A stretch of 64,000 nucleotides of DNA from Scleroderma bovista (GCA_037178675.1 JAYMGJ010000211.1:1-64000), one strand, 5' to 3'. Positions 20,217 through 32,487 are shown, numbered from the stretch's first letter. Made by a program: numbers and translations. The notes: generated by a model not told the origin, from the letters alone.

Positions 20217-23200
20217 CTACCCATCAATCACATCCCATCCATCTGCTAATTCAACTTCAGTGGGCTCTGAGCTTCCATCCATGGGCCCCACATCATCTAA
20301 GAGACATACCTTGCGCACATCATCATTGTTGACAAGTCCTAAATGGCTCCAATTACCAAGACAGAGGAGGGCATGAATGGCTTGCACAGAGAGACAATTG
20401 TGATTGTGTGATAAGAGAATGTGGCCACAGCTAAACAGACGCTCGACATCGACTGAAGTTGCTACAAGAAAAAATAAGTTGATATGAAAGACAATACTGT
20501 GCAGACGTACCTGGGATAGTGTCAAGACCGGTTCTCCTCAACGATCTTACTAGGAGGTCCAGAGGTGCAGGGAACTAATGAGGAGGTAAGTCCAGACACT
20601 AGTAGGTGCTAGTTAGTGCGGAGAGTCAAGTCCGGGTCAAACAAACGAAGTCCAGGCACTAGAGAAGCACAGGGAGTAAGTCCGGGTTTTTGTGGAGTAA
20701 GTCCGGACCGCGGGAAAGTGGTCCGGAGTTGAGCGCAGCTTGTCTGGAGCGAAGGACATCCCAGAGGTGGGATAAGTCCTGAGAGGTCTAGCGTTGAGTC
20801 TGGGACAGAGGTGGCTTTTGCCCTCGTGCAAGTAGGAGACTTGCTAGGATCGGACATAGGACCAAGGGGACGAGATAGGACGGAGGCCGGAGTTGGCTGG
20901 AGTTCAGGAGTTCAGATGAACAGATGGATTAGGAGAGCATAATGGGTAGTACAGAGTGGGGAGTATCTTAGTCGAGATTTGATCTAAGGACTACTAGGCC
21001 GGAGTACGGTAGTTTATATAGTAATGAAACTAAGGTGAGTATATACGGTGACAAGTAAACACCTTAATGTCAAGACAAGGGATGGAGCAGAAGCAGACAG
21101 GAAAATAAAGCAGGTACAAGAAAATAAAGCAGGGACAGGAAAATAAACTGGAGCGGAAGCAGACACGGGGAACTAGAGTTACAGGGACGACGGAGGAAAA
21201 GCAGGGACAAGGGAACTAGGTCGGAAGAGGACAGGTAAGGGTCAGAGGTGGACTTAACTAATGTTAAGTCCGGAGAGATGTCCAGGACCAGAGGAAGTGG
21301 GACCAGAGGAAGTGCACGACCGGAGGAAGTGCAAGAGCGGAGGGAGTGCACAGGTGGAGGAAGGGCGGAGTAGCTGGAGGAAGGTCCGGAGTTGGACATG
21401 GAAATGTCCTAAGCGTTTGGTGGACCTGACAGAGGAAGTGGAGCAGGAGCAGGAGCAGAACTGAGCCGGAGTTGGATGTACCAGCCGGAGTTGGGCTACG
21501 TCGCAGACAAGGCTAAGGGAGTAGCCGGACTGAAACCGGAGTAGCGACTAGTGGTAGGTACAGGTCCGACATGGAGGAGTTAGACCACGGATCTGTCTGT
21601 AGGAAGACAGGGGTTAGTCCTGAGGCGGAGATGGATGTAGTGACCGGAGTTGAGCTGGAGTGCAGCTATAGGGCTGGAGATGGCCGGACTAGATCCGGAG
21701 TTGCATCTATGCCTAAGGAGAGGTCAGGCGGGCCATGGTTAGACCGGAGTTGTGACTGGAAAAGTATGGATATGACAGATAGTTAAATAATCTATTGCCA
21801 TGCGTGCAAGTCGTGGATAAATGATGCAGTGTTCATGCCACCATGCCAATGCATCGGACACGTTCTCAACCCCTGTTGAAAGAAATGTATCGAGTTCATT
21901 TGTAGCTAGGGAGAACATGAGCTTGATGAGTGTTGGAAGATCATCAAAGATATTTCCGGTCCCAACACTGTCCTAGATGAGAATAGTGAGCTTTGAACAA
22001 CTAGAAAGATGTATTGAATAAACTTACTATGCCCTCATCACTTGAGTTGTCCTCTGGAGCATCTCCAGGAAGACACCAGGACACATATGAAGTATTGAAT
22101 GTGTTGCAAACAAGATTCTGCATGGTTGCAACCCAGTCCAGTGTCCAGCCAGCTTGTTTGAAATACTTGAGCTTGTAACGAGGGTGTAACACTGTAGGAA
22201 ACAGGTCAACAGGACTGAGCACTGTGGAAAAATGTATGTACATACCCATAGCGATGCGATACAATTCAGATGAGTCAGTCAAAGAGTAGTACCTGTTAAG
22301 GGTGCATTTTGCAAGGCCCAATGCAGCACGGATTGCAGGATTAAGTTCTTCCTTCTTGAGCAGGCCAGTGGTAAATGTTGTGTCAATATAGTCCATGGCA
22401 GGGATTACCATGGCAAGGTTGGGCATTGAACGAGAGAAGTACAATGTGGCATCCTTGAGGACCTGTAACAGCAGGTAAAGGCATGGTGTGGACACATGAT
22501 GGGAACAACTGACCTTCAGCATGTCTCGCACCTGTCTCAGCAACTCCCACTCCTTCTCATCAAGAGCATAACTACTCAGCCCCAATTTGTGCTTATCTGT
22601 GATTGTGTCAATGGCAACTTCATGTTCAACAGCAAAATCTGACATGTCAAAAGTTGAGTTCCACTGAGTTGAAATGTCACATGGCATAATTTTTTCAGGC
22701 AGCCCAAGTTCTTTCAGAGTCACTTTCCAAGCTAGAAGGAGGATTGTAGTGGAGTGAATGATCTTGAACACAATTTTACGGATCTAAAAGGGAGTATACA
22801 GGTGAGAATAGGTCTACTATACCATTGGGTATCACTGACCTTGACAAGCACCAGCTTCACCAGATGAATATTACCCTCGAATCTGGCATGTTTGTTTGCC
22901 ATCAAGAGAGATATCTCATCGACCCATCCATCAACATTATCAGCATCATCACTCCCATCCCCAGACCTCTCCCAACCATTCATCTGCAAATCATCCATGT
23001 CGGCCCCTTCAGCAAGTGTCATCAATTTGTCTGTGTCTTCTTTGCCACTGTCTTGTACGTCAAACTCTTTTGTTACTGTTTTGGCTACTAAATTTATAAC
23101 GTGGAGTAGACACCGTGGACAGGTCAAATCCCCCCCAAAGTGTGCAATCAGACCTGCAAGCTCATCCATCATTGTATCATTTGATGAAGCATTATCGGCT

Positions 23201-23580
23201 GTCATGCTCAAGATTTGTGTATTGTTACTTATATGCCTGGACTGTCTAACCCTTCACACACCTTGTCAGCTACTCCGAACATTTCCAAGACCACAGCAAA
23301 CTCTTCCACAAAAACTTTACCTGAATGTGACTATCAAACGTGTAAGTGGACAACTACAATGGTAAGAATATAATATGTACCTTTGCAACCTCAATGAAGT
23401 CAAGTACCATTACTAATGGCTTACCCTCCTGTGCCAGGTGGACAGTTATAGCTATGAATGCCTGGTGGTTTGGGGAGGTCCAAGCATCTGTTTCAAAGTT
23501 CGATTCACCATCATATGCCTTGACATGCTGGTAAGTCGAAAACTTGTTGATTGATTTGCAAACTTACCTGCAGCATCATA
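20217..23580 (-). pseudogene. hAT transposase, intron-containing, split by a solo LTR
   Basis: Read leftward, the segments are: AYDGESNFETDAWTSPNHQ (about 23520); VEEFAVVLEMFGVADK (about 23290); SMTADNASSNDTMMDELAG and CPRCLLHVINLVAKTV (23211-22732); the catalytic-domain body including TQWNSTFDM (22771-22001); and, beyond the solo LTR at 20520-21777, the C-terminal dimerisation motif VATSVDVERLFSCGHILLS (20525-20217). These are the usual hAT blocks in the usual order. Gaps between them have GT...AG borders and look like introns. The protein would catalyse cut-and-paste transposition, but the LTR insertion removes the link to the dimerisation domain, and the N-terminus is lost near the second LTR. 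Confidence 0.8.
20520..21777 (-). repeat. Solo gypsy LTR 1 (1,258 bp) with perfect target duplication
   Basis: Starts TGTCAAGACC and ends ATATGACA, flanked by GATAG on both sides (20515-20519 and 21778-21782). The interior was lost by LTR-LTR recombination. The sequence is distantly related, in inverse orientation, to the Gypsy-2 LTR (shared GTATATA-GGTGACAAGTAAACA segment and many CCGGAGTT motifs). Confidence 0.88.
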
Positions 23581-23586
23581 GCAACC

Positions 23587-24654
23587 TGTCAAGACCGGTT
23601 CTCCTCAGCGATCTTACTAGGAGGTCCAGAGGTGCAGGGAACTAATGAGGAGGTAAGTCCAGACACTAGTAGGTGCTAGTTAGTGCGGAGAGTCAAGTCC
23701 AGGTCAAACGAATGAAGTCCAGGCACTAGAGAAGCACAGGGAGTAAGTCCGGGTTTTTGCGGAGTAAGTCCAGACCAGGGGAAAGTGGTCTGGAGTTGAG
23801 CGCAGCTCGTCCGGAGCGAAGGACATCCCAGAGGTGGGATAAGTCCTGAGAAGTCTAGCGTTGAGTCTGGGACAGAGGTGGCTTTTGCCCTCGTGCAAGT
23901 AGGAGACTTGCTAGGATCGGACATAGGACCAAGGGGATGAGATAGGACAGAGGCCGGAGTTGGCCGGAGTTCAGGAGAACAAGATGGGATTAGGAGAGCA
24001 TGGTGGGTAGTACAGAGTGGGGAGTATCTTAGTTGAGATTTGATCTAAGGACTACTAGGCTGGAGTACGGTAGTTTATATAGTAATGAAACTAAGGTGAG
24101 TATATATGGTGACAAGTAAACACCTTAATGTCGAGACAAGGGATGGAGCAGAAGTAGACAGGAAAATAAAGCAGGTACAAGAAAATAAAGCAGGGACAGG
24201 AAAATAAACCAGAGCGGAGGGAGTGCACAGGTGGAGGAAGGGTGGAGTAGCCGGAGGAAGGTCCGGAGTTGGACATGGAAATGTCCAAGGCCATTGGTGG
24301 ACCTATCAGAGGGAGTGGAGCGGAACAGGAGCAGACCTGAGCTGGAGTTGGATGTAACAGCCGGAGTTGGGCTATGTTGCAGACAAGACCAAGGGAGTGG
24401 CCGGACTGAAACCGGAGTAGCGACAAGTGGTAGGTACAGGCTCGACATGGCAGAGTTAGACCGCAGATGTGTCTAGAGGAAGACAGGGGTTAGTCCTGAG
24501 GTGGAGATGGACGTAGTGACCGGAGTTGAGCTGGAGTGCAGCTATGAGGCTGGAGATGGCCGGACTAGCTCCGGAGTTGCGTCAATGCCTAAGGAGAGGT
24601 CAGGCGGGCCAGGGTTAGACCAGAGTTGCGACTGGGAAAAGTATGGATATGACA
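23587..24654 (-). repeat. Solo gypsy LTR 2 (1,068 bp), no target duplication
   Basis: Same family and orientation as solo LTR 1, with the same termini. It lacks about 190 bp corresponding to roughly 21150-21340. Flanks are CAACC and GTTAC, which do not match, suggesting recombination between two different elements or a flank deletion. Many differences from LTR 1 are C/T or G/A at CpG sites. Confidence 0.85.
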
Positions 24655-24745
24655 GTTACTATCATCATCAACTGTTACCTTTTGCTTTGCTGTGGCACAA
24701 GCATCAGTCATTGCCAATGCCCTTTCACTAGGACGAGAGACTTGT

Positions 24746-25140
24746 TTGGAGCTCAGTATCCTGGCCCAACTGTAAACTATGGTGACACCTGCACCCAGGC
24801 TGGGTCCTATATAATGGTGACCACCAGTACCCTGGCCTGACCATACACTATGATAACACCCCTACCCTGGCCCAACCATACACTATGGTGACATCCACAC
24901 CCAGGCTGGACTGTATATTATGGTTAAACTACACACCCTGGCTGGACCATACACTATGGTGATACCTGCATCCTGGCCAACCCTATATTATGGTGACAAC
25001 CCACCCCCAGGCTGGACCATGTATTATGGTGACAATTCTGCACACAGGCCAGACCATATATCATGGCAACACCCTGTAGTCCAGCCTGACCCCCATTGGC
25101 CCATAACATACAGCTGATTGTCAACTCTGGCTGGCCATAA
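24746..25140. repeat. ~39-bp tandem array (TATGGTGACAC / CCTGGCC-GACCATA)
   Basis: About ten degenerate copies of 'CC(C/A)TGGC(C/T)-GACCATA-ACTATGGTGACACC'. It is the continuation of the array at 19945-20068 beyond the hAT insertion. Confidence 0.8.
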
Positions 25141-25888
25141 AACATGGCCTAACCAGGTACATGGGCTCCATCAGGGACAATGGTCACCCCACCACCAGCA
25201 TCAACAATACAGCCACCCCCACCAATGATGACACAACCACCACCCATCTGCATCAATGGCATGGCCACCACCACTAGCAATGACAACATTGCTCACCACA
25301 TCAACAGCATGGTCAGCATGGTCACCCCACCACCAACATGATGACAACCACTAGTACTAAGTAGTATGATATGATATTTATTCTTTGTATTATATGTAAT
25401 TGATATTAATTGATTAATTGAACATTGAATAAATTAAGGTGGTCAAAAGCTGAGTACAGGCAGTAAAGATGTGGGTACTGTTGGCTTCTACAAGTACATC
25501 TAGATCAGTCTGGACAGGTGCTGGGACAGTGCTAGCCAGGTAGTAGGTACCTGATACCCTCTATTTCCATCACATCTGGACCTGGTTTGCACCCATTTAT
25601 CCATTGTGGTCACCCTAATCAACCCAGTGCATGAATTCTAACAGCACCTTGCTGGGAGAGCTGGGGCTCTGGGACACTGTCCAGTAATATCCAGTAATAT
25701 CCAGGGGAGGGTTGGTTTGCTAATATGCATGACCACCACACCTACATCTGCATGCACTCACATACACAGCACAGCATCAGTACCATTGTAAGTTTATTGT
25801 ATTTATTATTAACTACTACAGGATAGTAACAGCATGGATACAGTGTATTTAATGCTTGGCACACTTTGTATTGCCACTTACTACATAG
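25141..25888. other. No gene; CAC/CCACC-rich low-complexity stretch, then AT-rich spacer
   Basis: 25180-25350 is dominated by CACCACC and CATGGTCA motifs; 25360-25440 is AT-rich. No frame or structure supports a gene. Confidence 0.5.
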
Positions 25889-25893
25889 ATATG

Positions 25894-26548
25894 TGTTATG
25901 ACCATGTCCAACTCCGGATCATATCCGGTTACTCCGGTCACATCGCAGTCCTACAGCTCAACTCCGGTCGTTCTCAGTTACTCCAGTCAACGGTCGCGCA
26001 GATAACCTTCCGCTAACTACGACCCTTGGTCTAGCCCGCATACAGTCTTTACCACACTTGGCCATCTACCCTGCCTTGACGTGAGTTCTCCGTGAACTTG
26101 TTATATCTCATACCTTGTAGTATTTTCATTGGACCTGTTTTATTTTCATCGGACCTGTTTTATTTTCATCGGACCTGACTTTATTTTTGTCGGACCTGGT
26201 CTATCCCTTACTCTGGTCGTCCTTTGTCCACCATTAGGCTGTTTACTTGTCACCATATATACTCGTCCCTAGTTTGCACTTAGTATAAGTACTCTGTAGA
26301 TTATCCTGTACTCCTCAGTCTGAAATCAACATAAGTCACTACTCCTGTTCTCGTCCATCTCCGTCTCCGTCTCCTTCCCTTGACCAGAACCTATGCAAGG
26401 GGTCAACGCTCGTTGTCCTTAGTCGTTGAACCCAATCGGTCACCAACTCCGGCCGGACTAATCTCTTGTCCAGCATCTGCCCTCCTCCTTCGTCCGCTTT
26501 CGTCCAGACTTGACCGGACCCCCTACTGGAGTAGACCCAGACTTGACA
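25894..26548 (+). repeat. 5' LTR of Gypsy-2 (655 bp)
   Basis: Contains three tandem copies of a 20-bp unit 'TATTTTCATCGGACCTGTTT' near 26120-26180; the 3' LTR has two. Otherwise collinear with 32650-33284. Confidence 0.92.
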
Positions 26549-26615
26549 GTATTTCAGACTCACACTTGTGTGGGTTCACTATACAAACCTTGTACGCAAA
26601 CTAGTTTCATTCCTC

Positions 26616-28064
26616 ATGACCATGACTACGCGCTCTCGTGCTCGTACTGCTGCTGCACTCGCTGAAGAAGCAGGTGCAGTAGACGACCTTCACCTTTCTG
26701 CCGCCCAGCAAGCCCTGTCTAATCGCAGGCAACCTCCGGCTTCTGTAAGCCAATTCCAGAGCTTTACAGCTTGAAACCCCACAGCACCTTTGACTCCGCG
26801 TCGAGATGCTGCGTCTCAGAGCCTTCGCGGTTCTGCAGACTTAGGTCGCCATGAATCTATTTCTGGTGACAGGTTTCCCTACCGTCGTGACTCCACTCCA
26901 GAGCGTCGCAAACCCGGTCGTTTCCAATGGTTCGGCCCTGAGGATGGTCCTGGAGATGATCCGGACGACCCCGAAGATGATAACAACAACAACAACGATG
27001 ACGACGACGACGAATTTCTCGACGCCACGGAAGAACTAGATCCTAGCCTGGCTGTCTTCCACAATCTCGCCATCGCCGTCAACCGCCTCTCCCGCTCCTC
27101 CCGCCGTTCCAACGACTCCTCCTCCTCCCGTGCCAAGGTCTGTGAACCAGACACCTTCGATGGCATGGACCCCAAGAAACTCCGGACCTTCTTGGTCCAG
27201 TGCGAATTATGTTTCCAGGATCGCGCCAAAGTGTTCCGCCAAGATAGGGCAAGGGTGATGTTCGCCCAGTCCTATCTAAAAGGTATGACACTGGAATGGT
27301 TCGAACCGGACCTCCTCAACTCCGGTAATCCGGCTGACCGTCCGCGCTGGATGGACAGCTGGGTCCACTTTGTCACAGAACTCCAAAGTACCTTTGGACC
27401 TCATGACCCAGTTGCTGATGCTGAGCACCAGCTCGAGCATCTCCAGATGAAAGACTCGTACCGTGTTACACGGTACATTGTAGATTTCAACCGCCTCGCT
27501 TCGCAGGTCCAGGACTATGGGGATGGCGCACTCCGTCGCCTGTTTTACTCCGGTCTCCCGGACCGCCTCAAGGATGAGATCACCCGAGTCGGGAAGCCCC
27601 TGACTCTGAATGGGCTGAGAGCCCTTTGTCAAGAGATCAACGCGCGCTATTGGGAGCGCAAAGACGAGATCTCCCGTATGACGAAGAGCCAGCCTACCTC
27701 GTCCACTCCCAAGCCCTCCAACTCCGGAGGCAATACCCCCAAGTCCGGTCAAGCTCAGACCGGCAACTCCACCAGCTCCGCCAAAACCTCTGGCTCATCT
27801 AAGGCGACCAACAACCAGTCCTCGTCCGGCTCCAAACCGGACCTGACCAACAAGCTTGGCAAGGACGGGAAACTGACCGCAGACGAGCGTAAAAGGCGGC
27901 TCGACAACAACCTCTGCATGTTCTGCGGAGGTACTGGACACTTCGCGGACAACTGTCCAAAGAAGTCCAAAAAGGCCAAGGCTCGCGCTGCGGCCATCGC
28001 TGCTGAGTCCGGTAAAATGGACTCTACTAACTCGGGTGTCAACTCCGAGTCAAAAAAAGAGTAA
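26616..28064 (+). pseudogene. gag: Gypsy-2 Gag with one in-frame TGA
   Basis: The frame opens at ATG 26616 and runs to 28064 with one interruption, TGA at 26772-26774; CGA (Arg) would restore the sense reading and differs by one CpG transition. Downstream: an acidic low-complexity stretch of Asn/Asp (about 26980-27015); the Gag core (KLRTFLVQCELCFQDRAKVF, SYLKGMTLEWFEPDLL, RLFYSGLPDRLKDEI); and a CCHC zinc knuckle (CMFCGGTGHFADNCPKK). It would build the particle and bind RNA. An ATG at 26790 region could give an N-terminally shortened Gag only if a non-ATG start were used, so the lesion is probably inactivating. Confidence 0.88.
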
Positions 28065-28090
28065 GCAGCTCCCGGCCCTCTGCACAACTG

Positions 28091-31000
28091 GTGAGCTGCA
28101 TTGACTCCGGAAGTGCACCCAAGGAGGCCCGCCTCAATGTGTCCGCTCTTTTCGACCCAAACTCCCTTATGCCACATGTTTCCCTTTTGTCCTTTGATAT
28201 ACCTAAAATCTGCGCACTCGTGGACTCCGGGTCCACGCATTGTTTTGTAGATTTACGATTTGCGCACAAAAACAACATTACCTCTTACTCTGTCTCTCCC
28301 ATCCAACTCTGGTTATTTGATGGTACATCAAACTATGTAATTACTCAAGCTATCAATTTATCAGTGCAGTTCCCCACATCCGGTGATGTCACCCCCATGA
28401 CCTTTTATCTCGCTCCATTGGATTCTGAATGCTCGATTGTCCTTGGACATAACTGGCTCACCTGCTATAATCCGTTGATTGACTGGGTATTGAGTAGTTT
28501 AACATTCCGGACTCTTGCAGGAAGTTTGCCAACGCCCCCGTCGACTCCCTCTCCGGTTCCGCCCGGAAACCCTGACTCCAGCCTCTCCGGCCAGTCTACC
28601 CCAGGCCCTGTGCCATCTGTCGACACTCCGGTTTGCACCCCCCGCATATCTCCCTAATCAATGCAGCTGCATTCGTGTGTGCGTGCAGTTTAGAGGGATC
28701 CACGAAGTACCAACTTCAGCTGCGCCCTGCCGACTCAGCGAAGGCCCGGTCTTCTTCTACATCAACTCCGCCGGACCTGGACATTGTCCCTCCGGAATAT
28801 TGCGACTATGCGGATGTGTTCAGTAAAGCGAAAGCCTCTGAACTTCCCCCGCATCACGATTACGATTTGAAGATCGAACTCAAAGAAGGTACTTCACCAC
28901 CCCTGGGAACCCTTTACTCACTGTCTCCGGTCGAGCTCTCTGCTCTCCAGATGTTTATCGATGAGAATCTCACTACAGGTTTCATCCGCCCCACCTCTTC
29001 CTCTCACGCTGCTCCGGTCCTCTTCATAAAGAAGAAGGATGGCTCACTCCGCCTCTGCGTTGACTTCCGAGGCCTAAACACAATCACCAAAAAGGATCGC
29101 TATCCACTCCCCCTAATCTCTGACCTACTAGACTCCCCCAGCCATGCTAAGATCTATTCCAAGATCGACCTCCGGCACGCGTATCACCTAGTCCGGATTG
29201 CTCCGGGCGATGAATGGAAGACCACCTTCCGTACGCGCTATGGGTCCTATGAGTGGTTAGTAATGCCCTTTGGCCTCACTAATGCCCCTGCAGCTTTCCA
29301 GCGCTTTGTCAACACCATCTTTGCTGACATGCTGGATGTCTGTGTTGTTGTGTACCTCGACGACATCCTCATCTACTCCGAGGATATGGAGTCTCACCAG
29401 CAGCATGTCCGGGAGGTACTCCGCTGTCTCCGGTTGCATGGCCTCTTCGCCAAACCAGAGAAATGTGAGTTCCACTCGGACTCAGTGGAATACCTTGGCT
29501 ACTGTCTATCCCCTGAAGGTCTAACCATGTCTCCAGACAAAATACAAACCATCTCCGATTGGCCTGAACCTCGTAAGGTAAAGGACATCCAATCCTTCTT
29601 GGGATTCGCCAACTTCTACCGCCGGTTCATTTTCAACTACTCCGACATTGTGGTCCCTCTCACCCGGCTCACCCAGAAAGATGCTCCTTGGGTCTTCTCC
29701 GAGGACTGTCGACGCGCTTTCAATGCTCTCAAGCACGCCTTCACTACCGCGCCCATACTCACTCACTTTATTCCGGACACCCCTATCATCGTGGAAACGG
29801 ACGCCTCCGACTACGCAGTCGCTGGTATCCTGTCTATCACCTGCTCCGATGGAGAGATCCATCCGGTAGCATCTTCGAGGCATTCCGGAACTGGCGCCAT
29901 TACCTTGAAGGCTCCACCTCCCCTATTGACATTGTCACCGACCACAAGAACCTAGAGTATTTCTCTACCTCCAAAGTCCTCTCCCGCCGGCAAGCCCGGT
30001 GGTCTGAATTTCTCTCCCAGTTTAACCTTGTCATTTGTTTCCGCCCCGGAAAACTCAGTGCCAAGCCGGACGCTCGTCAAGGACTACGTCCGGTCATGCA
30101 CCTCCTGCGCTCGAGCTAAGACACCGCGCCATCGACCCTATGGGTTACTAAAACAGCTCCCTGTCCCGGAGAGACCTTGGAACTCCATATCCATGGACTT
30201 TATAGAGCAACTCCCTGCCTCTACCGGATTCACAGCTATCTTGGTCGTAGTAGATAGGCTCTCTAAACAGGCCATCTTCATTCCTACTCACGACACCATC
30301 ACTAGCCCGGAGCTTGCAAAGCTCTTCCTACTCCATGTATTCTCCAAGCACGGTGTTCCCGCCCACGTCACTTCAGATCGCGGTACTGAGTTTGTCTCCC
30401 ACTTCTTCCGGTCACTCAGAAAAGCCCTCGACATGCGCCTCCACTTCACCTCCGGTTACCACCCGGAGGGCGACGGCCAGACAGAGTGTTCCAACCAGAC
30501 ACTCGAACAATACCTCTGCATCTACTGCAACTACCAGCAGGACAACTGGGCGGAACTACTCCCACTGGCGGAGTTTGCTTATAATAACGCACCTAGTGCT
30601 ACCACCGGAGTCTCACCATTCTTCGCTAACAAAGGTTATCATCCTAACGTCTCCGTCTATCCAGAGCGCGATATGACCTCTGCACAGGCTCATGACTACG
30701 CAGTCGACCTCGAGTCGCTGCACCAATACCTTCGAGAAGAAATGGCCAACGCGCAACTTCGCTACCAAGGTCCGGCTGACGCCAAACGCACTCCGGCACC
30801 GGACTTCAAAGTAGGGGATCAAGTATACGTTAAAGCCAAGTACTTCCAGTCTACTCGACCATCCAAAAAGCTATCAGAAAAGAATCTTGGGCCCTACACT
30901 ATCATAGCACAAGTAGGCTCTCTCTCTTTTATGCTATGCCTTCCAGATTCCATGCGCGCCATTCATCCCATCTTCCATGTCTCCCAAATCGAACCGGCCA

Positions 31001-31275
31001 TACCCAACACCATACCGGACCGGATACAACCTCCTCCGCCACTGGTGGAAGTTGATGGTGAACCGGAGTTCGAGATCTCTGAGATCCTCAACTCCAAGGT
31101 TGACCGTCAACGCAGAACGTGCAAGTTGCTTTACTTGGTACGATGGTCCAGTTATGAAGGAACTGACAAAGAAACGTCATGGCTTCTCGCCACTGAACTT
31201 GGCAACGCTACGGAACTCTTAGAAGACTACCATGTCCGGTACCCAGACAAACCCGGACCACTCGCGTCCATGTAG
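28091..31275 (+). pseudogene. pol: Gypsy-2 Pol, broken by a frameshift and two deletions
   Basis: Protease ([13 protein letters not shown]) lies in one frame up to 28657. Reverse transcriptase then continues in another from about 28640 (LCVDFRGLN, VVYLDDILIYSEDM) to 29880. RNase H begins ([14 protein letters not shown]) but jumps near 29870 to [14 protein letters not shown], missing about 20 residues of the usual sequence. After [11 protein letters not shown] at about 30070 the reading jumps to [19 protein letters not shown], so most of the integrase zinc domain is deleted. The DDE core (SMDFIEQLP, TSDRGTEFVSHFF, YHPEGDGQTE) and a chromodomain-like C-terminus (KLLYLVRWSSYEGTDKETSW) are intact in the last frame (30028-31275). 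Products would be inactive. Confidence 0.9.
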
Positions 31276-31432
31276 TAATACTCTCGTCTCTGTTTCTCTC
31301 TTATCTGTCTCTCCTTCTCTGTTTCATTTTGTCTTGTAATATCACTCACTCCCAAATCCAGTCCACTTCTTTTTATAAACAAAAAGTAAAACTAATTTAC
31401 ATTTCTATTTACAAGGTGCCGGACCAGACCAC

Positions 31433-32487
31433 CTACTCCGGCGCAGGTCCTTCCTGCTCCTCCAGGTCCTTCTGGAGCTCTTCCAACTCCTGGTCAATCT
31501 CCTCTGGATCGACCTCTCCGTCACTTTCCTCCTCCGACCTGTTGAAGTCCATTGTGAAGAACCAGCATTCCTCGAAAAAGGTTTCAAGGCCGGCGCTGAG
31601 TTGGTCGTTGGACCGCGAAACAGACCACGTAGAGTCTGCGATCTGGGCCATCTGACTGGTCATCGCCTCCACCGCGGCTGTTAGCCTGTCCATCCGTTCC
31701 AGGAAAAGACTGGTGTTGAAACTGGACCTCAACCCGGACGGACCCGCTACCTCCACTATCTCGTCATCATCGTCGTCTTCTTCTTCTTCCTCTTCTCGCC
31801 ACCTCACGGTGACATCGCTGCCTCCTTCTCCTTCGCCTTACCCTTGCCTTTGTCCACTACCAGACCGGGACCCCCCACTTCCGGCCACTCGCACTTCTCC
31901 TTGAGGCTGGCGCCTTCATGCATGCCCGCTGTTTTGGCTTCTCCGGGTCGTGCTCGCACACTGTGCGATGCTTTGCGCAACGCATGCATCTACAAAAAGA
32001 AGTCAGCAAAACAAGAGCAGAAATAGAACAAAAATAAAACCTACCAGACCTCTCCTACCGGACTTGCCTCCGGTTCCTCCCTTGCTCTCTTCTTCGATGC
32101 CTCCTGTGCCATTGCTTTTTGCTTGGCAGCTACCTCCGCCACCCTCTGCTTGGCAGCCACTTCCGCCGCCTTCCTCTGCTCTGACTCTGCCCTCTCCCTC
32201 TCCGCCTGATCGCGCACCTTGCGCTCCGCCTCCTCCCTCACCTTTCACTCTGCCTCCACCTTTGCACACTCCGCCTCCTCGCGTGCTCTCTTCTCTTCCA
32301 CCTCCCGACGCTGCCTCTCCTCTCTCCTCACCTGCTTGCGGTGACGACGCTCCTTCGCCTTCGCGTCGAGAACGCTCGACTCGTCCTCGCTACCAGACAG
32401 TAGCTCCGGTGTGGTGGCCTTTGTCCAATCCTTGGACTCAGCAGTGGAAGTGGCAGTGGGGGTGGTAGACTTGGCTGGTGCAGACAT
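31433..32487 (-). pseudogene. Antisense gene within Gypsy-2: coiled-coil / Cys-cluster protein (decayed)
   Basis: Reads against the element between pol and the 3' LTR. ATG at 32487; exon 1 to 32045 is a highly charged Lys/Glu/Arg/Ala helix (ERRHRKQVRREERQRREVEE). A 55-nt intron (32044-31990, GTAGGT, CTGAC branch, TTTTTGTAG) follows. Exon 2 encodes a Cys-rich block, C-x2-C-x6-C and a following C in one frame (CMRCAKHRTVC) and KCEWPEVGGPG in the next, so one base was probably lost near 31915. Then comes an acidic stretch (EEEEEEDDDDDEIVEV) and a C-terminal helical region (ERMDRLTAAVEAMTSQMAQI) to TAG at 31433. In-frame TGA at 32247-32245, and a TGA near 31812, fit CGA decay. Function unknown; a DNA- or RNA-binding accessory protein is a guess. 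Confidence 0.7.

Larger units (their letters stand above)
20069..24745 (-). mobile_element. Decayed hAT transposon carrying two nested solo LTRs
   Basis: The left border TAGAGAACTGCATGGG (20069) interrupts the 39-bp tandem repeat, which resumes at about 24746. CAGTAT is shared by both flanks, a partial match to an 8-bp hAT duplication. Subterminal 'ACCCAT' motifs (20085-20160) are typical of hAT ends. The right terminal repeat is missing, as is the BED zinc finger, so the transposase end near 24745 is truncated. Confidence 0.7.

Noticed and set aside
21261..21786. Plus-strand frames in solo LTR 1 and their counterparts in LTR 2
   Set aside because: They translate GGAGT/CCGGA-rich LTR sequence, and differ between the two copies by frame shifts.
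20520..24654. The two 1.1-1.3-kb direct repeats as LTRs of one element
   Set aside because: The DNA between them is hAT transposase in its normal order, and LTR 1 has its own perfect target duplication, so these are separate solo LTRs.
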